A stretch of 37,057 bases of DNA, from NCBI GenBank assembly GCA_024280235.1, contig JAJRQN010000052.1:1-37057 (forward strand). Reading direction: 5' to 3'. This DNA is from Bacteroidota bacterium (GTDB lineage: Bacteria > Bacteroidota > Bacteroidia > Bacteroidales > F082). Below, in pieces: positions 8,562 to 16,075 of this stretch; the stretch's first letter is position 1, and each line of letters opens with the position of its first letter. A program made the translations under genes and the position numbers. The notes below the pieces were generated by a model that had not been told where the DNA came from, ran no database searches, and worked only from the letters and a program-made list of their open reading frames with translations.

Positions 8562-9131
8562 ATGTTACCCATCACTGCATACGGACATCCCACCCTGAGA
8601 AAGAAAGGGGAAAATATTGACAAAGACTATCCCGGGTTGGAGAAACTCATCGAAGACATGTTTGAAACCATGTATGAATCCAAAGGTGTGGGGCTGGCCG
8701 CGCCACAGGTAAACCGTTCTGTCCGGCTTTTTATTGTGGATGCTACGCCTTTTGAGGAAGAATATCCGGAGGCCAAAGACTTTAAACATATTTTTATCAA
8801 TGCCCAAATTCTTCGCGAAGAAGGGGAGGCGTGGGAATTTGAAGAAGGCTGCCTGAGTGTCCCCGGCATTAACGAATTTGTTTCTCGTAAGCCGGTGATT
8901 TACATGAGCTATTATGATGAAAAATTCAATTTTCACGAAGAGGAACGTTTCGAAGGTATCAGGGCGCGCATCATGCAGCATGAATATGATCATACAGACG
9001 GCATCTTGTTTGTGGACAGACTGCCAAGTTTTAAGAAACTTCTTTTAAAGCGAAAATTAAGCGATATCAGTGTGGGCAAACACAAAGCCACCTACAAAAT
9101 GATTTATCCGAAAAAAAAATTAAAACACTAA
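8562..9131 (+). CDS. def: Peptide deformylase
   Basis: This 189-residue enzyme removes the formyl group from the N-terminal methionine of nascent proteins. All three family motifs are present: GVGLAAPQ (about 42-49), EGCLSVPG (about 97-104, metal-ligand Cys) and QHEYDH (about 139-144, two His ligands and catalytic Glu). The length fits bacterial type I deformylases; the basic tail (KKKLKH) is common in Bacteroidota. It is the second gene of the ruvX-def pair and ends 7 nt before the stop of the convergent yqgE. Confidence 0.95.
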   Translation: MLPITAYGHPTLRKKGENIDKDYPGLEKLIEDMFETMYESKGVGLAAPQVNRSVRLFIVDATPFEEEYPEAKDFKHIFINAQILREEGEAWEFEEGCLSVPGINEFVSRKPVIYMSYYDEKFNFHEEERFEGIRARIMQHEYDHTDGILFVDRLPSFKKLLLKRKLSDISVGKHKATYKMIYPKKKLKH

Positions 9132-9138
9132 GAATACC

Positions 9139-9726
9139 TTAATTTAACCCCGGATTGACGGGGAATTTATCCCACAACCTGTAATCGCTGCCCAGTTTGC
9201 GGATTAATTTTTTCCACAGCTGGTCCGATTTGGTCTTTAAAATGAGTTCTGCCGTGGCTGTGGTTATGACCCATGAATTTTTTTTCAGCTCTTCTTCCAT
9301 CTGATGAGCGCCCCACCCTGAATAGCCGAGGAAAAAGCGGCTGTTTTCAGGTGTAAGCTTATGCAGTCGTGCCATCTCAAGGACATCTTCCATATTACCA
9401 CCCCAGAAAAGTCCTTTTGCAACCTCAATGGAATCAGTAATTTGCTCCCCAAGGGTATGGATAAAAAACAGCCGGTTGGGTTCTACCGGGCCGCCGAGAT
9501 ATAAAGGAACTTTTAAGTCCTGAAAATCTTCCGCTACTTCACTAAGCATTTTGCTTACCGGTTTGTTCAGGATAAGTCCGAAAGAACCTTCCGCATTGTG
9601 CTCGGCAAGTAAGATAACTGAACGACCAAAATAATAATCGCCCATAAATGGCTCGGAAAGCAACAACCGCCCTTTTGCGGGCTTCAGATTATTGGGTTTT
9701 ATTTGTATGAGCCGGTCGATTTTCAT
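9139..9726 (-). CDS. YqgE/AlgH family protein
   Basis: This 195-residue protein fits the YqgE/AlgH family (DUF179): an N-terminal KGRLLLSEPFMGDYYFGRSVILL strand region, GSFGLILNKPV, LYLGGPVEPNRLFFIHT, and the late FLGYSGWGAHQMEEEL motif. The family is widespread and structurally known, but its biochemical role is unsettled. The start is supported by GGAG just before the ATG, one of the few Shine-Dalgarno-like sites in the window. It is divergent from murL and convergent with def. Confidence 0.92.
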   Translation of the reverse strand: MKIDRLIQIKPNNLKPAKGRLLLSEPFMGDYYFGRSVILLAEHNAEGSFGLILNKPVSKMLSEVAEDFQDLKVPLYLGGPVEPNRLFFIHTLGEQITDSIEVAKGLFWGGNMEDVLEMARLHKLTPENSRFFLGYSGWGAHQMEEELKKNSWVITTATAELILKTKSDQLWKKLIRKLGSDYRLWDKFPVNPGLN

Positions 9727-9787
9727 TTCTCCGTTTATTATTTTATTTTTACACCTGTTATTTAATCAAAAAACATACCAAACCATT

Positions 9788-11173
9788 TTGGATAAGACTA
9801 ACAACCATAACAAGTTTCTGAAGCTGCGAAAAGCCTATCCTTATTTTGTGTTTCAAAGTTATTCAATAATTCGGACAAAAACAAGTTTGCAGATAAAATT
9901 TCTTTTCGACCTCGCCGGACAACATCGGTTTCAACCGGAAATGGAAATCCCTTTACGTGATTTTTATCCCTTGGAAAATTTACCTGACAGCGAGCTGGAA
10001 AACCTTGTTTTTCAGATAGGTATGGTTGAATTGGTGAGCTACTGGAAAGCTGCCTGTTCACCCAAAGTGATGGTGCGTGCCGGCCATTTGGATGCAGAGC
10101 AAATAGCCTGGTGGAAAAAACTCTATTTTCACGGACTCGGCGAGTTTTTTTATCTCAACGGTATTGCAACGGACAGGACAACGTTCATGGAGATTACCGC
10201 TGAAGGCGAGGCAAAAGAGATGTCGGATCTTTCGCTTGATATGGAAAAAGTACTGGTTCCCATTGGTGGTGGAAAAGATTCGGCGGTAAGTCTGGAACTG
10301 CTTAAAAACAGTGGCCTTAATGTAAAACCGTTTTTACTTAATCCCCGTGCAGCGAGTGTGCGAACCATCGAAATAGCAGGATTCCCGATAGAAAATGCAG
10401 CCGTGGTCAACCGAAAACTTGATCCTGAATTATTCAAATTAAATGCAGCCGGATTTTTAAATGGCCATACGCCGTTTTCGGCGCTGCTGGCGTTTGTGTC
10501 GGCTCTGACAGCGCTTTTGTCAGGTACCGGAAATATTGCTCTTTCCAACGAAAGCAGTGCCAACCAAAGTACGGTACCAGGCTCTGAAATAAACCATCAG
10601 TACTCCAAATCATTTGAATTTGAACAGGATTTTAACTGGTATCTGAAACATTATGTGCATCCTGACTTGCGGTATTTTAGTTTCTTACGCCCGCTGAATG
10701 AATTGCAAATTGCCTTGCTGTTTTCTCATCTTCCACAGCACCATTTCAGTTTCCGCAGTTGTAATGTGGGTAGTAAAACCGACAGCTGGTGCGGACATTG
10801 TCCGAAATGTTTGTTTACTTATGTCATGTTGTCGCCATTCTTGCCACAGGAAAAACTGGAGAGGATTTTTGGTGCAAACTTATTAAAAGACAGAACCCTG
10901 TTGCCGGTTATGGACGAACTAAACGGGAAAGCGAAAGTGAAGCCTTTTGAATGTGTGGGCACGCCTGAAGAGGTGAATACTGCCCTTTGGAGAGCGGTGG
11001 AAAACAATTATGTTGACAAACAATTTCCTTTGGTCAAGATGGCCGGCAGTTTGGAAAATGTACGCGAAAAGGAGTCTTTTCAAAGATTGCTTGACAGTGT
11101 GAACCGTAATCATCTTCTACCGGAAAAATTCTTTCGTATGATAAAAAAAGCCTTGGCCGATGCAACTTTTTGA
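9788..11173 (+). CDS. murL: Probable UDP-MurNAc-L-Ala-L-Glu epimerase (MurL)
   Basis: This protein of about 461 residues resembles MurL, which uses ATP to epimerise the terminal L-Glu of UDP-MurNAc-L-Ala-L-Glu to D-Glu during peptidoglycan precursor synthesis. Near the middle is a PP-loop-like ATP site, VPIGGGKDSAVSLELL, and later a four-cysteine cluster, SCNVGS...WCGHCPKC, which may bind zinc. The next gene, murD2, overlaps by 14 nt, as expected for enzymes acting in sequence. The open frame extends upstream to 9692, but that part overlaps the divergent yqgE start and looks unlike protein. The TTG at 9788 (reads as MDKTNNHNK) is the most reasonable start, though not proven. Identity rests on the ATP motif, length and neighbour rather than on an alignment. 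Confidence 0.8.
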   Translation: MDKTNNHNKFLKLRKAYPYFVFQSYSIIRTKTSLQIKFLFDLAGQHRFQPEMEIPLRDFYPLENLPDSELENLVFQIGMVELVSYWKAACSPKVMVRAGHLDAEQIAWWKKLYFHGLGEFFYLNGIATDRTTFMEITAEGEAKEMSDLSLDMEKVLVPIGGGKDSAVSLELLKNSGLNVKPFLLNPRAASVRTIEIAGFPIENAAVVNRKLDPELFKLNAAGFLNGHTPFSALLAFVSALTALLSGTGNIALSNESSANQSTVPGSEINHQYSKSFEFEQDFNWYLKHYVHPDLRYFSFLRPLNELQIALLFSHLPQHHFSFRSCNVGSKTDSWCGHCPKCLFTYVMLSPFLPQEKLERIFGANLLKDRTLLPVMDELNGKAKVKPFECVGTPEEVNTALWRAVENNYVDKQFPLVKMAGSLENVREKESFQRLLDSVNRNHLLPEKFFRMIKKALADATF

Positions 11174-12452
11174 AAAAATATTTTCGGAAGAGAAATCCGT
11201 ATTGATTCTTGGCTTTGGCAAAGAGGGGCGTTCTACTTACAAATTTTTGACGAAAAATTTTCCCGGTTGCAAAACAGGTATTGCAGACCAAAATACTGCC
11301 ATTGCAGACGAAAAAATCAATGCACCGCTTCACCTGGGAAAAGGCTATCTGAAAGCCATAAATGATTACGACCTCGTTATCAAGTCGCCGGGTATTAAGC
11401 TTAATGGTATTCGGGAAAACGCAAAAGAGAAAATCACTTCCCAAACCGATCTTTTTCTGCGTACTTTTAGCCGGCAAACCATTGGCGTTACCGGAACCAA
11501 AGGGAAAAGCACCACGGCAAGCCTGATTTATCATCTGCTGGAAAATACGGGACACAAAGCCATTTTAATGGGGAATATCGGTTTGCCGGCTTTTGATTTT
11601 CTAAGGCAAATCCGCCGCAATGATTGGATTGTTTACGAATTGTCGGCACACCAGTTGGAGTTTGTACACGCCAGTCCCCATGTGGCGGTTTTGCTTAATC
11701 TTTTTCCCGAACATTTAGATTATTTCAAAGATTTTGAAAGCTATAAAGGGGCCAAGCTTAATATTTTCAGGTTTCAACAAACCGGCGACATTGCCTTTTG
11801 TGGTAAAACATCTGCGAAAATTGTCGAAAATTGTGAAACTATTTTCGATATGGAAAAGAATTTTGGGAACAGCGTTCATCCACAGCAGCTTTTGCAACTT
11901 TCGGGACTGAAAGGACAACATAATTTGGACAATATCCTGCTGGCCTTTCGTGTTATGCAAAGTTTGGGAACGCCGGTATCTCAATTGCCGGCAGCTTTAA
12001 CGGGTTTTCGTGCTTTACCTCATCGGTTGGAATACGTGGGAAGCTTTGGCAGGATTGACTTTTTCAACGACAGTATTTCCACGGTTCCCCAATCTACTAT
12101 GGCCGCCGTAAATAGCATTCCACAAACAGATGCGCTTATTCTCGGAGGTTTCGATCGCGGACTTGATTATGAAGAGCTTGTCCGGTTTTTGTTGGAAACC
12201 GGTATCAAACATTTTTTCTTTTTGGGAAAAGCAGGGGAACGGATGAGGGCGCTGTTTTCTTCGCATCAGAATAACAAACAATTACATCCGGTTGAAGATT
12301 TGAACACTGTTTTTTACGAGTTAAAGAAGCTGTCTGATGTTAAATGCTGCCTTTTGTCGCCTGCCGCAGCGAGCTACGACCAGTTTCATAATTTCGAGCA
12401 CAGGGGAGATATTTTTAAGAAGTTGGCAACAGGATATAGAAAAAAACAATAA
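11160..12452 (+). CDS. murD2: UDP-MurNAc-L-alanine--glutamate ligase, MurD2-like
   Basis: This 430-residue cytoplasmic Mur ligase adds glutamate to UDP-MurNAc-L-Ala. The P-loop is GVTGTKGKSTTASL, and the C-terminal LLSPAAASYDQFHNFEHRGD matches the MurD glutamate-site region. The usual MurD signature NDSKATN is replaced by NDSISTVP, a variant I associate with the L-Glu-adding MurD2 branch. The upstream overlapping murL would then convert L-Glu to D-Glu, bypassing glutamate racemase. If that pairing were wrong, this would be an ordinary MurD using D-Glu. The start lies within the end of murL, which suggests translational coupling. No terminator is evident before the convergent gene at 12566. 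Confidence 0.85.
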   Translation: MQLFEKIFSEEKSVLILGFGKEGRSTYKFLTKNFPGCKTGIADQNTAIADEKINAPLHLGKGYLKAINDYDLVIKSPGIKLNGIRENAKEKITSQTDLFLRTFSRQTIGVTGTKGKSTTASLIYHLLENTGHKAILMGNIGLPAFDFLRQIRRNDWIVYELSAHQLEFVHASPHVAVLLNLFPEHLDYFKDFESYKGAKLNIFRFQQTGDIAFCGKTSAKIVENCETIFDMEKNFGNSVHPQQLLQLSGLKGQHNLDNILLAFRVMQSLGTPVSQLPAALTGFRALPHRLEYVGSFGRIDFFNDSISTVPQSTMAAVNSIPQTDALILGGFDRGLDYEELVRFLLETGIKHFFFLGKAGERMRALFSSHQNNKQLHPVEDLNTVFYELKKLSDVKCCLLSPAAASYDQFHNFEHRGDIFKKLATGYRKKQ

Positions 12453-12565
12453 GACCCTTTTAAATTATCTGCTCCTAGGCATTTGTAACGCGGATGCTTT
12501 CTTTGCTTAGAGTCGCGTCTGCAACACATAAGCTTTATCTTTCTTCAACCCTCATCAGGTATCCA

Positions 12566-13063
12566 TTAATTATACCATCCGGAATCCTGTTTAAAAAGTC
12601 CCCAGCGCTTATTCAGCCCCAGTGTGTGCGATTTGAATTTCTTATTTTCAGGTGTTGCAACAACAAAACGGAACCTGTCATAGGTATCGGAATGGCTACT
12701 AAGGAGCTTTACAAAAGTCGTTGAAGAAAAGGAAAACCGCATGGGTTGGGCAGGCTTGAGGTCAATGGTTTCATCGACTATCTCCAATATGGGTTTTAGG
12801 TCAATGGTTTCTTTTTCGTGTTGTTCATTGGTCAGCTCAAGATGGAAATACCTGATATGCAGAACATTTTTCAGTGATCTGAGTTGAAGAATTATTTCAG
12901 ATAATTTACCTTTCTCTTTTTTAATAAAAACGGTCATAATAATCTGAGGATATGGCTGTTCCGAGATAGGAAGGTCTCTTTTCCTGTCTTTTTTGAAAAG
13001 GTAAAATGAAACGAAAATAATACCTAAACCAAAAATGACGATGTAACCAATGACTGTTTCCAT
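12566..13063 (-). CDS. Hypothetical membrane-anchored protein
   Basis: I do not recognise this protein of about 165 residues. One membrane helix near the N-terminus (VIGYIVIFGLGIIFVSFYLF) is followed by a basic stop-transfer region and a soluble, strand-rich domain (IIMTVFIKKEKGKLSEIILQL; HIRYFHLEL). The orientation is probably C-terminus in the cytoplasm. An in-frame start exists at 13102, but the TACTTTTG promoter element lies between the two, so the ATG at 13063 is used. That leaves only six bases between promoter element and ATG, implying a leaderless mRNA. It is convergent with murD2. Confidence 0.6.
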   Translation of the reverse strand: METVIGYIVIFGLGIIFVSFYLFKKDRKRDLPISEQPYPQIIMTVFIKKEKGKLSEIILQLRSLKNVLHIRYFHLELTNEQHEKETIDLKPILEIVDETIDLKPAQPMRFSFSSTTFVKLLSSHSDTYDRFRFVVATPENKKFKSHTLGLNKRWGLFKQDSGWYN

Positions 13064-13069
13064 AGGTTG

Positions 13070-13077
13070 CAAAAGTA
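13070..13077 (-). promoter_or_regulatory. -7 promoter element giving a probable leaderless transcript
   Basis: On the minus strand this reads TACTTTTG, six bases before the ATG at 13063. With initiation usually a few bases past the element, the RNA would begin at or next to the start codon. Confidence 0.55.
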
Positions 13078-13131
13078 TAAAAATGATTCTGTTTGCAAGC
13101 AAATGAATCTGACATCCGCTGGTTACTGAGT

Positions 13132-14214
13132 TTATGGAATGTTTTCGGCTCGATGGTTTCTATATCTCTCCGGCAGAATGATTTTCATTCCAACAGGAAA
13201 ATGGTCAGAATACCGGAGATGGTATTTCTTGTAGGATGTTATTTCCAGCACGGAGTCGGCAAAGAGATAATCGATGCGCAGGAAGGGCAGGGGACCGGCG
13301 TAAGTTGCACTTATTCCATGTCCTTTTTTTACAAAAGCATCCTCAAGCACGGCAGCAACACGATGATAGGCATTGGAAGAAGGGGTGTCGTTGAAATCGC
13401 CGCACAAAACAACGGGATAAGGACTTGATTTTACCGTTTTTAACACAAGATTTACTTGTCGTTCACGCAGCCTGAAAGCCTTTTGCAGTTTATGGTAGAT
13501 ATCCGAAAAGTGATCTCTCACATTTTGTTTTTTCCATACAGATGAAGGTGGCTTTGTGAGAAGATCGAGGTCGTCCTGTTTCAGGCTGATACTGGCCAGA
13601 TGGACATTTATAAGACGAAGTGTATCTTTCTTTATGGCAATGTCAGTGAAGATACCAAAAGTCCGGTAGCCCTTAAATTTCAGAAAATTTCTGTTGAAGA
13701 TCATATATTTAGAGACAATCAATAGCCCAGTATTTTTGCTCCCCTTTTGTGTGTAATAGCTATGGAAGAATACATTTTTGTTTTCTTTATTACGAAAAAA
13801 ATCGGGATTTTTCCCCGAATATTCCTGGAGACAAATCTCATCAGCCTTTTCTTTTACCAAAAAAGCAAGTATGTCAGCTTTTACCTCCGGATTAAAGGCG
13901 GCATTGTTTTGCTTTGCAAATCCCTGAACATTGTAACTCAATATTTTAAGTTCTTTTTTTGCGGCGTTTTCTTGTCGGGTATGGAAACTGAAATTATTTC
14001 GAATATGGGGAATTCCCATAAAAATAATCAGGAGCGAAAGTAACAGCCTCGAGTCTTTTCGAAGCAGCCAGAAGGCAACGAAAAACAGATTGACAAAAAG
14101 AAGTACCGGATAAATCAGACCGAACACAGCCACCACAGCATAATGCGAAGGGGATGTTTTGCCGGCAAGGTAACTGACCAGCAGCAAGGCGCCTGCAAAC
14201 CAGTTTATGGCCAT
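13132..14214 (-). CDS. Endonuclease/exonuclease/phosphatase-family membrane protein
   Basis: This protein of about 360 residues starts with two or three membrane helices (to about residue 80) followed by a metal-dependent EEP hydrolase domain. Its motifs in order are LSYNVQGF, ICLQEYS, LINVHLAS, CGDFNDTP, RIDYLF and a final SDHFPV, which together hold the Mg-binding Glu and Asp residues and the catalytic His. Such proteins hydrolyse phosphodiesters (nucleic acid, phosphoinositide-like or lipid head groups); the substrate cannot be told. A TTG directly after the preceding rhomboid stop (14253) would add 13 residues; the ATG at 14214 gives an N-terminus more like relatives. It is the last gene of the mutL-rhomboid-rhomboid run. 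Confidence 0.85.
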   Translation of the reverse strand: MAINWFAGALLLVSYLAGKTSPSHYAVVAVFGLIYPVLLFVNLFFVAFWLLRKDSRLLLSLLIIFMGIPHIRNNFSFHTRQENAAKKELKILSYNVQGFAKQNNAAFNPEVKADILAFLVKEKADEICLQEYSGKNPDFFRNKENKNVFFHSYYTQKGSKNTGLLIVSKYMIFNRNFLKFKGYRTFGIFTDIAIKKDTLRLINVHLASISLKQDDLDLLTKPPSSVWKKQNVRDHFSDIYHKLQKAFRLRERQVNLVLKTVKSSPYPVVLCGDFNDTPSSNAYHRVAAVLEDAFVKKGHGISATYAGPLPFLRIDYLFADSVLEITSYKKYHLRYSDHFPVGMKIILPERYRNHRAENIP

Positions 14215-14253
14215 AGCAGTATCTCGCAAAAGATGGTTATTGTTTCGGCTCAA

Positions 14254-15180
14254 TTAACTTTTGTTGCTTGATTTGAATAATAATTCTTTCTCGGCTTTTG
14301 TCAGGCTGGAGTACCCCGATTTGGAGATTTTATCCAGTATTTTATCTATTTCGGACTGGCTGGCAGCTCTTTTCCGGTTGTACTCCTCATCGGTCATAGG
14401 ATGGCCTGAGGCCGGGCGTGAGGTGTCGAATTTTCTGTATTTTCTCTTTTTCGGATCTATTTCCGGCATCTTAATGCCATCAAAAATACGGAGAAAATCA
14501 TTTCCCCTTCGTAACGACAATGCCCACACAAAACCCCAGAGTGCACCGCCCAAATGAGCAATATGGCCGCCCGGATTACTCTGAGGAATACTTAAAATAT
14601 CCAGTAAAACGAAAGCTACGGCTATCCATTTCAGTTTCACTTTTCCCAACAGAAAAAGATGAACCGTATAATCAGGGACATAAGTTGATATGGCAACAAT
14701 AATAGCAAGAATGGATGCAGAAGCACCCAATGCGACAGAATGTTGACGAACAAGTGCAAAAGCAGGAAAGACATTAAATGCTATTACAAAGAAAGCGGCT
14801 CCCGCCAGCCCGCCAAAAATATAAGTCATCAACAATTTTCGTTGACTCAGATATTCGGTAAACAATATACCGCCAAAGTAGAGCATTATCATATTAAACA
14901 ACCAGTGCAGAAAGCCTTCGTGCAAAAACATGTAAGTAAAAATGGTCCAGGGTGTCGAGACGAGCTGATGAAGGTCGGATGGCAGGGCGAGATAACGACC
15001 AAGAAGGGTAAGTCCCGAACTTTCGGGAATACCCGCCAGCCATGTAATAAGATGAACAACGGCAGTCAGCACAAAAATAACCGTGTTGATGAGAATCAAA
15101 CGTGACAGAACATTCTTCCCCAAAAAAATATTTTTGAAAAACTCATTTGTATTTCGTGGCTGTTGATAGTATCCCTGCAT
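14254..15180 (-). CDS. Rhomboid-family intramembrane serine protease
   Basis: This 308-residue protein has six or more membrane helices and the rhomboid signature: HEGFLHWLFNM in the second helix, the nucleophile motif GASAS and the catalytic-His motif HIAHLGGALWGF. The active-site motif reads G-A-S-A rather than G-x-S-G, a known tolerated variation. A cytosolic tail of about 75 residues, rich in Lys, Arg and Ser (KKRKYRKFDTSRPASGHPMT), follows the last helix. It cleaves membrane-spanning substrates; none can be assigned. It lies 11 nt after a second rhomboid gene and is probably cotranscribed with it. Confidence 0.88.
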   Translation of the reverse strand: MQGYYQQPRNTNEFFKNIFLGKNVLSRLILINTVIFVLTAVVHLITWLAGIPESSGLTLLGRYLALPSDLHQLVSTPWTIFTYMFLHEGFLHWLFNMIMLYFGGILFTEYLSQRKLLMTYIFGGLAGAAFFVIAFNVFPAFALVRQHSVALGASASILAIIVAISTYVPDYTVHLFLLGKVKLKWIAVAFVLLDILSIPQSNPGGHIAHLGGALWGFVWALSLRRGNDFLRIFDGIKMPEIDPKKRKYRKFDTSRPASGHPMTDEEYNRKRAASQSEIDKILDKISKSGYSSLTKAEKELLFKSSNKS

Positions 15181-15191
15181 GGTTTATGATT

Positions 15192-16055
15192 TTACATTTC
15201 AGGGCCAAAAAAATGGCCTTTCTTTTTCCAGTATAATATTATCAATAACCCTACCAGCATCCCGCCAATGTGGGCAAAATGTGCCACATTGTCGCCAGGA
15301 CGGTTGCTAATGCCCGAAAAAAGCTCAATCAACCCGTAACCTATGACAAACCATTTAGCCTTGACAGGGATGGCAAAGTAGAGGTAGATGAGTGTGTTAG
15401 GGAACATCATTCCGAAAGCAAGCAGCAAACCGAAAATGGCTCCTGAAGCGCCAATCACCACCATTTGGTTCAGCATTTCGGCTTTGTAGGTCGAAAGAAA
15501 ACTAATGATTTGCTGAATGTTGGATGGTGTTGCCGAGCTACTTGCGAGGAGATTCATATTGTGGTTGAAAAGGGTGAGATCGCTTTGCGACAAGGTGGAA
15601 GTCAGCGCATTCAAATGAAATCCAAACTCATGGAAATAAGCCTCTACTGCCGGAACTATGGGATGGGCTATGATGGCGTTGATCATGTCGAGGTTTGTAC
15701 GCAGGTGAAAATGAATCCAGAAAATGTAAACAATGCCCGACCCTAAACCGGTAAGCATGTAAAAAATCAGGAACTTCTTGCCGCCCCAAACGTTCTCAAT
15801 GACATTACCGAACATCCACAGGGCAAACATGTTAAATAAAATATGTGCCCAGCCACCGTGCATGAACATGTAAGTAACAAACTGGTAAACCCGGAAGCCG
15901 GATGCTCCCGGATAGTGAAGACCGAGGATATTAATAAGGTCGATGTGATATCTTCGTAGTGCCAGTGTGGCCAAAAAGAACAGCGTGTTAATAATCAGCA
16001 GATTTTTAACAACCGGCGGTAATATCTTAAATCCTGATGGACTGTAACTTTGCAT
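15192..16055 (-). CDS. Rhomboid-family intramembrane serine protease, with a large loop insertion
   Basis: This 287-residue rhomboid protease has HGGWAHILFNMFALWMFG in its early helix, the nucleophile motif GASGAIFG and the catalytic His in HFAHIGGMLVG. Between the helix around FLIFYMLTGLGSGIVYIF and the GASG helix there is an unusually long soluble stretch of about 80-90 residues (including HLNALTSTLSQSD and NIQQIISFL), where compact rhomboids have a short loop. The gene starts about 20 nt after mutL and precedes another rhomboid, so the two proteases are likely made together. Confidence 0.88.
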   Translation of the reverse strand: MQSYSPSGFKILPPVVKNLLIINTLFFLATLALRRYHIDLINILGLHYPGASGFRVYQFVTYMFMHGGWAHILFNMFALWMFGNVIENVWGGKKFLIFYMLTGLGSGIVYIFWIHFHLRTNLDMINAIIAHPIVPAVEAYFHEFGFHLNALTSTLSQSDLTLFNHNMNLLASSSATPSNIQQIISFLSTYKAEMLNQMVVIGASGAIFGLLLAFGMMFPNTLIYLYFAIPVKAKWFVIGYGLIELFSGISNRPGDNVAHFAHIGGMLVGLLIILYWKKKGHFFGPEM

Positions 16056-16075
16056 AATTTCGTTTCTTAATTTCT

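Noticed and set aside
9692-9787. Longer N-terminus of MurL from an ATG at 9692
   Set aside because: It overlaps the divergent yqgE start and its Shine-Dalgarno-like site, and the encoded residues look like translated AT-rich spacer. TTG at 9788 fits better.
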